Shown here in pieces: positions 35,801-47,978 of a stretch of DNA of 64,000 bases. Source of the stretch: Clitopilus passeckerianus (lineage: Eukaryota; Basidiomycota; Agaricomycetes; Agaricales; Entolomataceae); assembly GCA_944990035.1 (NCBI GenBank), contig CALYLX010000061.1, positions 186,001-250,000 on the forward strand, in the 5' to 3' direction. The notes under the pieces were generated by a model. That model made no database searches, was not told where the DNA came from, and saw only the letters and a list, made by a program, of their open reading frames with translations. Every line of letters starts with the position of its first letter. The stretch's first letter is position 1. Both the position numbers and the translations under genes were made by a program.

Positions 35801-36911
35801 CGTAGCTTACAACAAGGGTATCGAGCTTAGGGAGGGGGAACGCCACGTCGAAAACTTCCTCGTAGAGTGGGAGTACCTCCTTTGTGACTTGAAGAGCAAA
35901 TTTGGCCTGGTGGATATGATCCACAGTGGCTGGTGCAGAAGAGAGTCAGAATAATGCCAGGGTAAGCGTCATGGTCTACTGCATACCATATATACGGATA
36001 GGGATCGTTCGCTCGCGCAGCTTGACAAAGTCTTCAATATATTCGAATTGGCCGTTCGCGAATGCAACAAGGTAAGTTGACATTGGCGGTGTTTTATCGA
36101 ACTTGGTAATCTTCCAATTTCCCTCCAGATTCTTGACAAAGGATGCCAGAGTCGCCTCGAGATCGGAACCAATTTCCGAGGGAGCCTTCTCAAAGCTTGC
36201 GGACATGTTGCTCAGGTTCACAGTGTCTTCGCGAGAGATCATGGTTATGTCGAAAGTTGCTTTGAGCAGGGGCTCATCCCAGCAAGGAAAGGCGACGCGA
36301 GCCGCAGTAGGCTACGATGTTCAAAGGGTCATTTGAGCTGGACGAAAGCTACTAGAATACTCACCTCAAACTGAGTCAAGGCATAGAATTTCTCCTTGCC
36401 ATCGACCTCATAAGACGACTTGTAGTACCCCATCATGCTGTTCGTGAGTTTTCCAGAGAAGTCAATGCCGAGGTCGGCCTTAGATCCAGCCGGAAGCGCT
36501 TTCGTGAACTCGCATGTAATGCGCTGCTGGCCTTCGTCAATGGACTGGCTGGTAGACTCGAGGCCATCAGGCACAGTTTCAGCGTAAAGTACGCTAGATA
36601 AATCTTCGTGTTTAAGAAATGAACACCAGGATAAAGGAGTGTTACGTACACTTTCTTCACATCCAGATTGGCACAGTTGAATGTGATCGCCGAGGTTTCT
36701 TCCTCGACATTGAGCCTGATTGTGCCGTGAGTTTATGACCCTTATCAATACGGTCATCTCAAAATGAAGCCTACTGTATCTTCACAGATCCACCGTATTC
36801 CAGGTTTTCCAAGTCAGTCTTAATGACCAGATCATAATGAGCAGGCTTGACGTTCGTCGGCAGACGGTACTTGTCTGAATCACCAGAGGATTTCCGGCCG
36901 GGAACCGACAT
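32811..36911 (-). CDS. M1 zinc aminopeptidase, copy 1 of a tandem pair
   Basis: Puromycin-sensitive/Aap1-type M1 aminopeptidase, removing N-terminal residues from peptides, probably in the cytosol. It begins MSVPGRKSS and soon has KYRLPTNVKPAHYDLVIKTD, the standard M1 start. The substrate-binding motif is EGAMENWGLITGRT; zinc ligands are in SHEVAHMW, and after an intron FGNIATMEWW ... YLNEG supplies the third ligand. A long helical ERAP1_C-like region makes up the C-terminal half, ending RSTDDVNAWFKSRSS. The gene has many short introns. What looks like an early TAG near the end is the last base triplet of an intron (TTTTCTAG), matching the splice in copy 2. One internal acceptor is doubled by a 24-bp tandem repeat at 34277-34324. 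Confidence 0.85.
34277..34324 (-). repeat. 24-bp tandem duplication that doubles a 3' splice site
   Basis: Two perfect 24-bp units, 34277-34300 and 34301-34324. On the coding strand each unit holds a polypyrimidine stretch, CCCAG and the first 8 exon bases. Either acceptor can be used: the exon begins at 34308 or at 34284. The upstream choice adds eight in-frame codons (SCSFPDRV) with no stop. Copy 2 of the gene has a single acceptor here. Confidence 0.75.
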
Positions 36912-37260
36912 AATTTGGTAAGATCTTTAACAGATGAGAATTGACCGCTGAGGTACAGACAATGGCTGCGATGATGGTATTAAAGATAGGCTGGACGGCG
37001 AACTGATGCCACCTCCCGTGATATCTTTAATACAAAGCCTCAAACAAAGCTGGCCGAGAACGGTGACTACGAACGGTGCGGATTGTTCAGATGTCTATAA
37101 GGCTGACTGAGGATCCTCTGTACCCCATTCTGTTCATGATGGACATGGTCTAAGTCAACGTTCACGCGTCCAAGCCTTTCCACCAAGCTCGGGTACAGTA
37201 ATTGCTGACGAAATTTAGATGCAGCACACGCATGTTATACAAGGCAAGAATTTCGACTCG
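36912..37260. other. Spacer between the tandem aminopeptidase genes
   Basis: About 350 bp between the stop of copy 2 and the start of copy 1; presumably the copy 1 promoter. It includes one ACGCGT at about 37163. Confidence 0.5.
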
Positions 37261-40200
37261 TTATTGTAGTACGTCTGCAGCATGACCCGTCAAGGGCGAC
37301 CTGGACTTGAGCCAAGCTTTCAGGTCGTCGGTAGACCGCTGGAACGCCTCCGAGTGAGTAACCAACATGATTCCAACCAAGTCATTCAAATGAACTGACC
37401 GCCACATAAGTTGCATTTGTACGGATAGCGTCTAAGGTTTGCTCTAACGCCATGATGTATTCGGAAGTGTCCTTGCCCTGTTTGGGGGTATCGAGGTACG
37501 GCTTTTACGACCACATGCAAGCGGAGGGACTAACCTTGAAAAAACCTCAATCTCGTCACAATCCTTAGTTGATGAGAGTTCCCCAAAACAATTCTTTGGT
37601 ACGCTTAGTGGGCGATTCGAAAAACACCTGAAGAAATATGCACCTCCACCAATTGCGTGAACGTGAAGGCCCCCTCAAATCGTTCGTACAGCTGAGAACT
37701 GATTCAAGAATGCTGGCGCCACCGAGAATGCATGAACCTACCCCATCGTAGTTGTCCATGAGATAGCGAGCAACTAATCGTCTAGTCTTGAAGTTTTTCT
37801 TGAGTCCCGAACAGAGATATATGACATCTTGGTCACGAGATTTCTCGGAGGAGATGAATTGAAGTGTCATTTGCTGGAGTTCTGGGATGTGGGTAGTACC
37901 CATTGCCGACCTTGGTGGAAACCACGTGTCCGAGTCAATTTCAATGGAGATCAGTAGTAACGAACAGCTCACAGTGCTGAGATTTGAGCCGTAGGTGTCT
38001 TGGGCTTCTCATAGACATCCACGACAGCATCATATTCTTCCTTTCGGCCGTGTTCAACAGCCTTTCAGTTTCCGGTTAGCTATTGCTCGGACAAAGACTT
38101 GAAATGACATTTAGTACCGTAGCAAAGATGGCCTTCTGAAGATCGGCTGTAATCCCGGAATCCTCCCTGTACTTCACGAAACGCGAAAAACGGCTCCTAA
38201 GCTCCTTAACGACTCTAAGAGCTTGTGAGCATACCAAGGAAGGTAATTTTGGTCGTAATCGAACTACGAACTCTGGGGAGTTAGCCTCAGCGGCTTGGGT
38301 AACAGCCAGTGTTCTCAGGGAAACTGTGTCTGGCCCATCTTCGTCTTGATTCTCGTAGCCAAGTCTTTCTACCACAGGAACAAAAAATTCCTACAGGCAA
38401 ATTGAATAAGTTATCCACCTAAGCAGCGCAATGTTACCTACTCGACGAAAAGCGTTCAAATGATCGACGATCTCTTCGTCTTCCCACCAAATTGATACCA
38501 GAGCCGACAGGGCTTCTGCAATTCCTGTCCAGACAAGACCTGATCAAGGGCGGTAGCGTTATCACGGATGAGAACCTTCAAAGATGAGAATGACAAACAT
38601 TCTGTTTCGTTCCTGAGTCCATCTATGAAAGTGAGCGCACTGCTCAGTTTTGTAAGCCCAGCTTTCGAAAGAGCCATGACATCGAGCACAAGTCCAGCAC
38701 GGTCGTCAGGGCCGAGAATGCCCTGACCCGCAGGTTTGGCCGCCTCCTTCGCGAGCTTGGAGAGGTGATCCGCGGTGTAAAGGACACGATCTGTTCGTAA
38801 AGGTGTTTAGCACGATGGGAAGAGCTCGTGAATGACATAACTTACAGACACCTGATGTGCCGCTTTTCAGCTTGTAAGGCTTACTGGTATCAAGCTCAAA
38901 TATCTGTTCCCGTTCCATGAGCAAGGCCTTCCTGTCAATGGTAGGTTTACCATCCTTTCCGACCGAAAGAATACTCAAAGGAATGTTCCTGGAAACAATT
39001 CAACCACTGAGAGGCTGAGAAATAAGAGCAGGGAGATGCCCACCAGATAGTTTGATTGTCCTTGTCACTAGCCATACCAGTTTCTAGGAAGCGATCTTGA
39101 CGGACTTTAATACCAGTCTCGGTCTCAGTAACTGTTACTACTGGGAAACCTGTCTGTTGCAGGTAGTTGAGGTTTTTGACTGAATAACGATAACTAACTT
39201 ACATCACATACCTTCTCGATCCAATTAGTCATGAGTCCGGTGATATCCTCACCAGTAGCCTTGGCGATTCCGTTCCAGAGGTCTTTAGTGACGGTGTTAC
39301 CGTATAGTTTCTCCTTGAGGTACAATGAAACCCCTTTCAAGAAGAGCTCCTCACCCACATACTTGGAAAGCATGCGGAGGACTGGAATAATATTCGTTGA
39401 CGATTCTAATGCATCAAGTGCTTGAAGCCTCACCCGACGCAGCTTTCGAGTAAGACAAATCATCGAATATCTGTCATCGTGTTAACGGATGCTGGAAAGG
39501 AGGGCTGAGGGCGGTTACCTGGTTAATGTCATTGGCGTCGAGGCAGGCCACCTCGATCGGATGAGAAGAGACTTTGGCGTCAAGAGTAAGGGCCTCGTTG
39601 AGATGATCGAAGATGAAGGAAGAGTTGGCTTTCCATTCGGGGAATATTCTGCAAGGGCCAAGCTACGTTAGCCTCAGCGTTCATAACATACCGCGAGAGA
39701 ATGGCCCAACTTGTCTACGGGACGAATATGTTAGACACTCAATCAGAGCAGGCATCGTTCGCAAAAGGCTCTACCTGACATGATCACTTCTCCCACCTAA
39801 GCGACGAATTAGTCGAAAGTCATTTCAGTAGTGCAGGACCGACCAGTGTAGCAAAACCTGAAGAATGGAAATTGTTAACTTCACAATTTCACAGAACTAC
39901 GAATAACAACGGCTGACCTTCGTTAAGGTATAGGTTATCCCACCATTCCATCGTGGCGATATTACCGAACCTGTCATGATCAACGATTATGAGATTGAGA
40001 GCTTTCAAATGGAACTAGAAAATTACGCACCACATATGAGCAACTTCATGGCTGATTGTTGCTGCGACTAATTGCTTTGCGGACAAATCGGAGTCCTCAG
40101 GGTCAAGCAGTAGGGCGTTTGTACGACCAGTAATCAGGCCCCAATTTTCCATGGCACCTTCAATCGGATGTCAATTTACGCTCAACAAACTATCAATAAA

Positions 40201-41376
40201 AATAAATACCTTCTTCGAAGTCAGTTACCTAGATGGAAGAGAAGTGTGAACTTAGAAGATGGATACATAATGGACAACCTACAACGAGGGTATCGAGCTT
40301 GGGAAGAGGGAAGGTGACGTCGAAAACTTCCTCATAGAGTGGAAGCACACTCTTCTTGACCTGAAGAGCGAACTCGGTTTGATGAATGAGATCTGATGTA
40401 GCTAGAACGATAGTAGTTCAGCGTTCCCCCAAAGTTGCACTCGAAATTATGTACATACCATATATACGAATTGGAATTGTTCGCTCGCGCAGCTTGACCC
40501 AGTCTTCAATATAGTCGAAATGGCCATTCGCATACGCAACAACGTACGTTGACATCGGAGGCGTTGTCTCGAAATTGGTGACCTTCCAATTGCCCTCCAG
40601 GTCCTCAAGAAGAGGCGCCAAATTTGCATCGTGATCAGAGCCCAGCTCCAAGGCAGCCTTCTCGAAACTTGAAGACATGTTGCTCAAGTTAATAGTGTTC
40701 TCCCGAGAGATCATAGTGATACCAAAGGTTGCTTTGAGTGAAGGCTCGTCCCAGCAAGGAAAGGCTTCACGAGCGGAGGTAGGCTAAGATAAAGCGTGGA
40801 TCGTCTGGGTTAGTGAGAGACTCGTGATACTCTTACCTCGAACTGTGTTAATGCATAGAACTTCTTGCCATCCACCTCGTATGAGGACCTGTAGTACCCC
40901 AGCATGCTCCCAGTCAGCTCGCTAGAGAAATTCATAGAGAGCTCAGCCTGAGATCCAGCCGGAAGGACCTTTTCAAACTCGCAGGTAATCCGCTGACCAT
41001 CCTCGTCGATGGACTGACTAGTAGGCTCGAGGCCGTTGGGAAAATCCTCGTTACAAAGCGTGCTGGACAAGAATTAGCCTTGATAATCGGAATATGGGTG
41101 AAGGAAGTCACGTACATTCCTTCCAGATCCAGGTTGGCACAATTGAATGTTATGGAGGACGTTTCTTCGTTGACAGTAAGCCTATTATGCCCTCCATTAA
41201 TGACTTTTATCACCGCAGAAACCTTGGAGTAGGGCATACTTTACTTTCACGTATCCGCAGTATTCCAGTTTCTCTAAATCCGTCTTAATGACCAGATCAT
41301 AGTGAGTAGGCTTGACATTCGTCGGTAGGCGGTACTTGTCCAAGTCGCCGGGAGAAATCTGAGCGGAAGCTGACAT
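37261..41376 (-). CDS. M1 zinc aminopeptidase, copy 2 of a tandem pair
   Basis: Close paralogue of the gene at 32811-36911, same strand, head to tail. It begins MSASAQISPGDLDKYRLPTN. Motifs are preserved: ENWGLITGRTNALLLDP, SHEVAHMW, then FGNIATMEWWDNLYLNEG, so catalytic residues and zinc ligands are present. The C-terminal half again has ERAP1_C-like helices, ending RSTDDLKAWLKSRSP and a short tail. Intron positions seen in both copies agree, including the last intron before RSTDD, so the duplication post-dates the introns. Both copies have Met where HEIAHQW usually has Gln. The start at 41376 was preferred to an upstream in-frame ATG at 41406 because it aligns with copy 1. Confidence 0.85.
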
Positions 41377-41986
41377 TGTACAGTATTCTGTTAAGCAGGT
41401 AAGCAATGAACAAAAGATGAGCTGTGGGTAGATAAAAAGCGGATGGGCTGCGCCGTTGGTTTGCGGTAAATAAAGCCCATGGCGAATCGCTCTCGTGATA
41501 ACTGCAACTCAAGGTAAGCCGAATAAGGCTGGGAAGCAGCTATTTCTGTGCCAGCTCTCAAATAATTGTGACCCTATTGGCCCCATACCATAGCTTGGCA
41601 GTGACTGAGGAGATGTGCTGTAGAACCGCATAAATCCTGGACGTTCAAGCAGTGTGAATATGTGAAAGCCTCCGGTATAAATCTCATCAGAGGAGGTCAG
41701 AAGGTGCGAATTTGCGTAACGATATGGAGCAATAGGCCTTAAGCCGCCCGATGTCATGGGTTGAGCTTGCCACAAAGTCAAAATCACGGCGTGTGGGTGA
41801 CATAAAAACCTTGACTTAGGGGTGTCAGGGAGGAGGCCAGTTTATCCTTGTTGACGCGCTTCAGGATTGTAGGATAGGCAATTCGGGGACAAGGCCGACA
41901 GTACAAACGGCTGGTCTGCTTGAGGGGAGAATGTGTAAACTTTCAACGAAAGCAATTTGTATATGGTAGGCTTCCTCAAGACTACA
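41377..41986. other. Intergenic, no gene seen
   Basis: Promoter side of aminopeptidase copy 2 and 3' side of the RPAP3-like gene. No domain recognised. Confidence 0.5.
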
Positions 41987-43608
41987 TCAAGACCAGACTT
42001 TACTCCAAGCCGTGACCGCATCCTCTTTATCAACACCCAAGGTATTCCAAACTTCCACAGCCAACTTCTTCTCCGCCTTGCTCATGAACAGCAACACCGT
42101 CTCGAACCTCTTTACCTCACCGAAACTCTGCATGTACTCTTTGATCAACTTTGCTTGGACTCCCGACGAGCCTGCCGCAAGGAGGACTTCCTTGAAAAGA
42201 GTGAGGATGGAGACTAGAAGGGACGTTTCAAGGGACGTTTGGAAGAGTGAAGGGAATCTTGATGATGGAATTGTCTGCACATAGTGATAAGGAAGTTATT
42301 GTGGGCAATTGCCAAAGGAGAAAAGAGAAGCTGCACTAACCGTAATCAAAGCCCACCGATCCTCAGAGATGGGTCTACTTTCCCAGCTCCTCGAAAAATC
42401 GAACAACGTCAGGGGTCTTCCTGACCCTGAAGAAGTCAGCGGAAAGAGTGTCGAATCACCTCCCTCCTCTACCTTTAACACATTCACAGACTTCTTGCCC
42501 TTAGCGTCTGTACTAGAGGCGGAACTAGGGGATGGGCTCTCCCTGGTAGGAAATATGGTGTTCTGCCCAGATGCACGGAAAATCCCACCACCGACACGAC
42601 TTGGCCGTGCAGTTTCGCGGGTTGTTTTGGCATCTTTGAATGTGCGAGGCTGTTCCGGTTGCGGGGAGGTGGGTACTGTGGCTGCCGGGGTGGTAGGTGT
42701 TGGCGGGGAAGTTGGGGTAGCGGAAGGAGGGGCGGCAGGTTTGGGAGCAGCTGTTTGGGTAGTAGAAGCTGGCGTAGTATCTGACTTATTGAGGGACCGT
42801 GTAGACACTGGTTTTAGCGACTCTTCTGCCCTAGACGCAGGTTTGGGACCCGGAGAAGCTGGCTTGCTTTCGGGCTTTGGGGCAGACGCAGAGGAAGGGG
42901 TTGATTCTATTATCTCTATTGGCACACGCCGTCTCTTTGGTACATTCGCAGGAGGTGGGGAAACGGAAATGGGTTTTGCTGGAGCCTAAGTGATCTGCCT
43001 TAAGCACTTCGGTGGACGAAAAGTAAGAGAAGATTGCACCTTCTGTTTCCTCCTCACGAGAAGGCTCTCTAGCTTCTTGATCTCTTCAGAGATTGCAGCG
43101 TTTGAAGGCTCGCGTTTGATGCCTTGCTTGAGGTCTGTTCGTCTATGTGAGTTTACACGTCCTAGTGGCAGGGAGAACGAGATAAGTACCTGAGAGGGCA
43201 TCATCCAATTTTCCCAACGATGATCTTGCTTGACCACGTCTAAAGAGTGCTTTTGCATTCAATGCATTTAGGGCAAGGACAGTCGAGCAGTCCGCTCAGC
43301 GTCTTCATATCTGAATTCGAGGAACAATCAGCTTAGTTCATGTGATTGTTGACGATAAAAGTGTGAGGGAGCAGAAGTCGCAGAACGTACTTGCCTAGCT
43401 TAAGGTATGCAGCGGCTCTATTCAGTGGAAATGTGTGGTCGTTTCGGTCTGCAACTATTGCAGCAGAATAATGACCGATTGCTGTGGGATAATCGGCGGC
43501 TTTGAAGGCTGCATTTCCCTGTAGAATGAACACATTGAGAATTATCTCGTTTCCTGATGGAATCCAACCAACCTTTTCCTTTTCTGCTTGTGCTTTTGTG
43601 TTTGCCAT
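41987..43608 (-). CDS. RPAP3-like TPR protein (R2TP co-chaperone subunit)
   Basis: Probable homologue of RPAP3/Spag1/Tah1, which links Hsp90 to the RuvBL ATPases and assists assembly of RNA polymerases, snoRNPs and PIKK kinases. The N-terminus (MANTKAQAEKEK, then after an intron GNAAFKAADYPTAIGHYSAA and FPLNRAAAYLKLGK) is a TPR domain with the spacing used to clamp Hsp90 tails. A middle of about 150 residues is disordered, rich in Pro, Ala and Ser. The C-terminal RPAP3_C domain shows LFDFSRSWESRPISEDRWAL, then TIPSSRFPSLFQTSLETSLL and KLAVEVWNTLGVDKEDAV. About six exons. An ACGCGT lies about 140 bp upstream of the start. Family assignment is strong from the terminal domain. Confidence 0.85.
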
Positions 43609-44038
43609 GTTTTCAGGAGGTACGGTAGTTGAAGAACGTTGGGTCTGAAGGTGGTGGCAGAGGAAAAGCGCAGAAATACCGATTACGTGATCGGCGTGTC
43701 TTGGAAAGTAGCGGTGGCGCAGTTGGAACTACGTCGGAATCTCCGTGAGACGCGTCGACGCCTCAACCACTTGATGGTAAACAAGGCCATTCTTCAAACG
43801 ACATTGAGCATTGGTATAAATTCACATAAGACACGGTCGTAAGAAAAAATTGTTCCTATATCAGTCATTGAAATGGTGTGGCGCTAGAGACTAAGAGAGA
43901 CTCGAGAAGTAATCACACATTCTCTATCGACCCCGAAAGCCAGGTTATTCAAGAGGCTCAGGATATTAAGATACAGAAACTATGTATATCACTGGCCTGA
44001 TAAGTTACGAATAGTCACCCTGAGGGAGACAATGTCAT

Positions 44039-44917
44039 TTAGACCCCCTCCAGAATACGCGTCCAGTGGCCTTGTGCCAGTGCCTTGAAAGCGAGGAAGC
44101 GCTTCAGGGCAAGCTTTCTGTACTCTACGTCCTCCATCCCAGTCCTGGCGCGTATGGTGTGCATGGGTACAGTCACACACCGAAAGACCCGTGTTTGGGT
44201 AGCGAGATACTGGCCAGTAATGACAGCATTGCTCAGCTCTGTGGTAACCGGGACTAGATAGAAGGTAGGGCGGGTACCGCTCATCGTGATACAAGGGATG
44301 GTCGTGTCATCCAGGGGATCGAGGCCACGGGCTATTCGTTTTGCGTTGTTGAATTGAAAAGCTGCTATGGCCTGGGCGACGACTCGAGATTCTGCTGTAG
44401 TCTTGTTTGCAAGGCTCCCATCCTCAATGAGCACCAAGAGGACAAAGGTAGGACGGTGAAGAAGACACACGTCCGTCCGAGCGACGCGGTTGGCATCGCC
44501 GCAGATGATGAGAGGAATAGTGTGATGTGCGCACAGAATGTTGCGATGATTGCTGAAGCCCAGAAGCTTCAGCGTCTCCCGGGCAAAGTCGTTAATGAGA
44601 CACTCTTGGGTGGCTCTGGCGGCTAAATCAAGGTAGCCGAGATATCCGGCAGCGAATTTAGAAAGGCCAGGATTGTCGTCGTCAGGGGGAGAGTTGAGAA
44701 TGGCCGAATCGATGTGGTCGAGCGATGGGTCTGGGGTTGGGAAGAACTGGCCTGGTGGAACAGATGATATGGTGATGTTGTACCCGATGAGCTCGTTGGC
44801 GGTCCAGTCATTTCCCGACCTGGCAGACCGAATGACATTAGCCATAGAAGTGTGGAACTCTGAATCAATGGAGTGAACGACTTTTAGGATGTGTAATGAC
44901 CAGGCGAAGGTCCTCAT
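44039..44917 (-). CDS. Uncharacterised single-exon protein, 292 residues
   Basis: An intronless gene in an intron-rich neighbourhood. I do not know its function. I recall similar proteins as hypothetical families expanded in Basidiomycota. Visible blocks are GYLGYLDLAARATQECLIND, FARETLKLLGF, HTIPLIICGDANRVARTDVC, LHRPTFVLLVLIEDGS, AQAIAAFQFNN and IPCITMSGTRPTFYLVPVT. The order of an Asp, then a beta-strand ending in (I/V)ED, then a helix with a conserved Gln/Asn resembles a PD-(D/E)XK nuclease-like core, but this is only a guess from motif order. There is no signal peptide or membrane segment. The start codon lies only 18 bp from an ACGCGT (44935-44940). Confidence 0.6.
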   Translation of the reverse strand: MRTFAWSLHILKVVHSIDSEFHTSMANVIRSARSGNDWTANELIGYNITISSVPPGQFFPTPDPSLDHIDSAILNSPPDDDNPGLSKFAAGYLGYLDLAARATQECLINDFARETLKLLGFSNHRNILCAHHTIPLIICGDANRVARTDVCLLHRPTFVLLVLIEDGSLANKTTAESRVVAQAIAAFQFNNAKRIARGLDPLDDTTIPCITMSGTRPTFYLVPVTTELSNAVITGQYLATQTRVFRCVTVPMHTIRARTGMEDVEYRKLALKRFLAFKALAQGHWTRILEGV

Positions 44918-45346
44918 TTGGATGAATGCTATTGACGCGTTGTTTGGTCCTTGATGGACGCCATACTTATAAAGTGGCGTAGTATGCTAATCTCGAAATA
45001 ATGCAATTGTTTTGGGGCCAGTTGTATCAATAACCTTTCTCAGCTACCTAGTTATTACAGATTCGGTACAGAACTTCGTGAAATATGAACTCGAATAGAA
45101 TAATTGAATGGCAACGAAAATATACGATATTCATACTGATATTCTGTAGTTAAGAGGAAGAATAAGCAACGTATAATGTTACCATAGGCAAGCATGTAAA
45201 AGTCTCAAAAAGTTGGAGTATATGATATACGACAAAGAAAACATAGGGACGAAGAGATCACGTCCGGAAAAGGAATTTGATCAAATATGAAAGACCAACA
45301 ATTGTACGGTCAAAGTACACTATGAAATTCAACAGAACTGCCTTCA
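44918..45346. other. Intergenic, no gene seen
   Basis: AT-rich. Promoter of the orphan gene at its left end and the 3' flank of the secreted-protein gene at its right. One ACGCGT at 44935-44940. Confidence 0.5.
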
Positions 45347-47465
45347 TTACACCCTTTGAAATTCGAGTACTACTGCTGGGACGCCTACAAGTTTGTCCGG
45401 GATGACATATGTTAAGTTGTAATACTTTTGATCATTCAGAGTTCCAATGCCATAGTTGAAGGACCGCAGCGTGTCACCCGCTGTAGGAACACTCCCAGAT
45501 ATCTTCAACCTGAGACCTGGAAGGTCATACGAGTAGTTCGTTTCGGCACTGAGAAAGTTAGATGGCAGCGACAAGCCACTAATCCCAGATATGAGAAGTG
45601 TCATGATATTAGACGTGCCATCCGAGAGCTTCGGAAAAGCCTGAGAAGGTGGATACGACACTGTTAGATTGGTCGATGAGGCAACGGACGAGATCGTCCG
45701 CGAGGTGGAGTAGTGCTGTCAAGGTTCCGCGTCAATACCCAGTGATTCAGCAGAAAGAGAGAATTACCGAGATCCACCCAGTCTCGCCCTCGCCTGCTTC
45801 CCAGAGAATTACCGCTGGAACGTGCTGACCAGGATTGATAGCCGCACCCCCAACGACGTTGCTGTCGATCTGCATCCCGCCCACACTCAGACCGGGTTCA
45901 TTCCAGGAAGTGTAGTTTCTTGGCACAGAGAGGGAGTCGAACGGTGGGGAGACTGCTTGGGTTTGGTAGGAGCAGCCCCGGGAATTGTTGAATTGGGTAA
46001 GCTGGGAGAGAATAGCTTTGGGAACATATGGGTCATGAAACTTGGCGGTGAGTGGGGTGCTTCAGGGGACGAATGATCACTTCGCAGAAATTTAGAGAAG
46101 GGAGGAGAGGCGTACAGCGCGATGATAGTGCCATCCCCGTAATGAGCACTTCCAACAAGAGGGAGCGGGAGTGGCGCAGTATCGTCACTGAGACCTCCAA
46201 TAAGGCCAGTAACCTGGACGCCTAGGATGCCAAGATAGTCTTTCTGGTGATACAAGCATTGCTTAGTGGACCATTTTCGATAAAGGGGAGGTGAGAGTCA
46301 ACATACGAGGCTAAATCCATACGATCTATCCCACGGACCACCTAGTGTCCTCAGACTCGGGTTCCACAAAGCACCAATGGCCTTCCAAGTTTGAGTGATG
46401 ATATCGGGTGCACGTTGAACAATTGCAGAGCCCTTAGGCATGTATCCCCACAGGGAGAGTGCGTAGAGGAGACACCCGTATATGTTCCAGTGTTGAACTA
46501 TTTTGAACTATATCTCGTACAGATTAGGTGGAAGGGGGCGGGCGGGACATACCTCACTCAAAGACCCATAGCGGTCGAACTCGGTAATTGCTTGACGAGC
46601 CCACTCATTTCCCCAGTATGTCATGTTGGCATCTGAAGCCATATGCCCCACATATGTGGCTGCCATGACTCGCATGTACCAGGGATTCGAGTATACGGGC
46701 CGTACTAGATGCCAAACACCAGTTTCAATAAGATTCAGGGTTGCCACAATGAAGAGAAGACGTACAATTATCTCCATCCACGCCGCCTACCCTCTAACCG
46801 TCTCCGATAGTCGCATTATACATGCTCTCCTTCATAAGCTCGAGAAGTCCCGGTTCTAACAGGTGCTGAAACTCCTCCATTGCGATAATCCAAGATGTGC
46901 ATACGAATAACCCTTGATTTAGGTTGTATGATCCATAAGGCTGGGGTGGATAGACGTCCCCTGGGTCCGGGGCCGTGGGCGCATTCTTGAAGGTTCCGAA
47001 CCAGAGTTTGGTGGGGTCTGTGTACTGTTGCTTAATCCTACGCAAGGGGGCAGAAGAGAGGGGATATAAATAGATTTTTAATGAGAGACGGTAGGCAAAC
47101 CTACACGTTGTGGATGATCTGACTCGCTGTCTTGACGTCGTCGTCTCTATTTCGAGCTAGCAGACCGACGGCGTACCAGGATGAGTAACGAGGCGAACCA
47201 AACTGAGGGTGTAACATGAGCGTTGACAGAGAAGGAACGCGGGGTAAGGAAAATTCCTGACCAGGAATGGCTTTCTGAAGTTGCTGTCGAGCCCGGTCAT
47301 ACCGTACTCGAACAACTGCCGTTGGTTCTTGGAAAGACCGTCGAGATATTTCTCCACATGGAGCGCACCTCCGTCGGGCACTTTGATGGTAGGATCGGCA
47401 AAAGCAGTGAGAAAGCGAGAGGAAGCCCAGAGGAGAAGGACATAGAGACAGAACGCCTGTAGCAT
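45347..47465 (-). CDS. Secreted protein of an uncharacterised fungal family
   Basis: The N-terminus (MLQAFCLYVLLLWASSRFLTAFA) is a clear signal peptide. Family-like blocks follow: YLDGLSKNQRQLFEYGM, then after an intron GSPRYSSWYAVGLLARN, DDVKTASQIIHN, QYTDPTKLWFGTF, YNLNQGLFVCTSWIIAMEEF, YSNPWYMRVMAATYVG, and GTYTGVSLYALSLWGYMPKG with GGPWDRSYGFSL. I recognise this as a large secreted family in asco- and basidiomycetes, with aromatic-rich repeating helices suggestive of an (alpha/alpha) barrel and perhaps a carbohydrate-active enzyme, but no activity is established that I know of. The C-terminus is beta-rich and ends at 45347. A frame change near 47230 is explained by an intron of about 60 bp (RKPFL/FGSPRYSSW). 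Confidence 0.65.
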
Positions 47466-47978
47466 CCTGCCTACTCGAGTTCAAGGCAAAGTTCAAGGGC
47501 TAATATTTGCCTTAACGATATAGCAAACGAAGACTTCCGTTCCATCATCTGCAGGTTTTTATGTATCCAAACGAGTGCATAGGTTTCCATGCTTACAACC
47601 CCTGTTGAGCGGGCCGGTCGAGAGAACGTGATTGTGGTGAAGAGAGAGCCCGAAAGAACCTGATGACTGTTCCTTCGTAGTCCAGGTCAAGTGACATCAA
47701 TGATCTTCATCTCCTCAATCTCGATTAGCCTGAAGCCAGGTTCAAGCCAAGCTGTGGCTCAGGGAGCTAATGGTTGCCTGAAAATCATGCGGAACCAAAA
47801 TGCAGGAAAGGGGCTGTGTATCCAATCCTGCAAGTACGGTATCGTAAGGAATGTAAGTAGGTCAAGTAGTACTCATGACCGGGTAAAAGGCTATTCCGAT
47901 AAATTAGAGTGCAGCATTAATTAAATAAGCAAGGTATAGTATACACTCGAAGTTTGTTCATCAAAGCGTGGAGACACG
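47466..47978. other. Intergenic, no gene seen
   Basis: Upstream of the secreted-protein gene and downstream of SNG1-like copy 3. No coherent frame. Confidence 0.5.

Noticed and set aside
42309..42989. 226-codon open frame on the plus strand
   Set aside because: It is the antisense shadow of the Pro/Ala/Ser-rich middle of the RPAP3-like gene.
43750..44940. Single ACGCGT boxes near the RPAP3-like and orphan genes as MBF sites
   Set aside because: About sixteen are expected by chance in 64 kb; only the four-box cluster at 5667-5774 stands out.
47200..47290. Frame break in the secreted-protein gene
   Set aside because: An intron of about 60 bp (GTCAGG to CCTCAG) joins RKPFL to FGSPRYSSW in frame.
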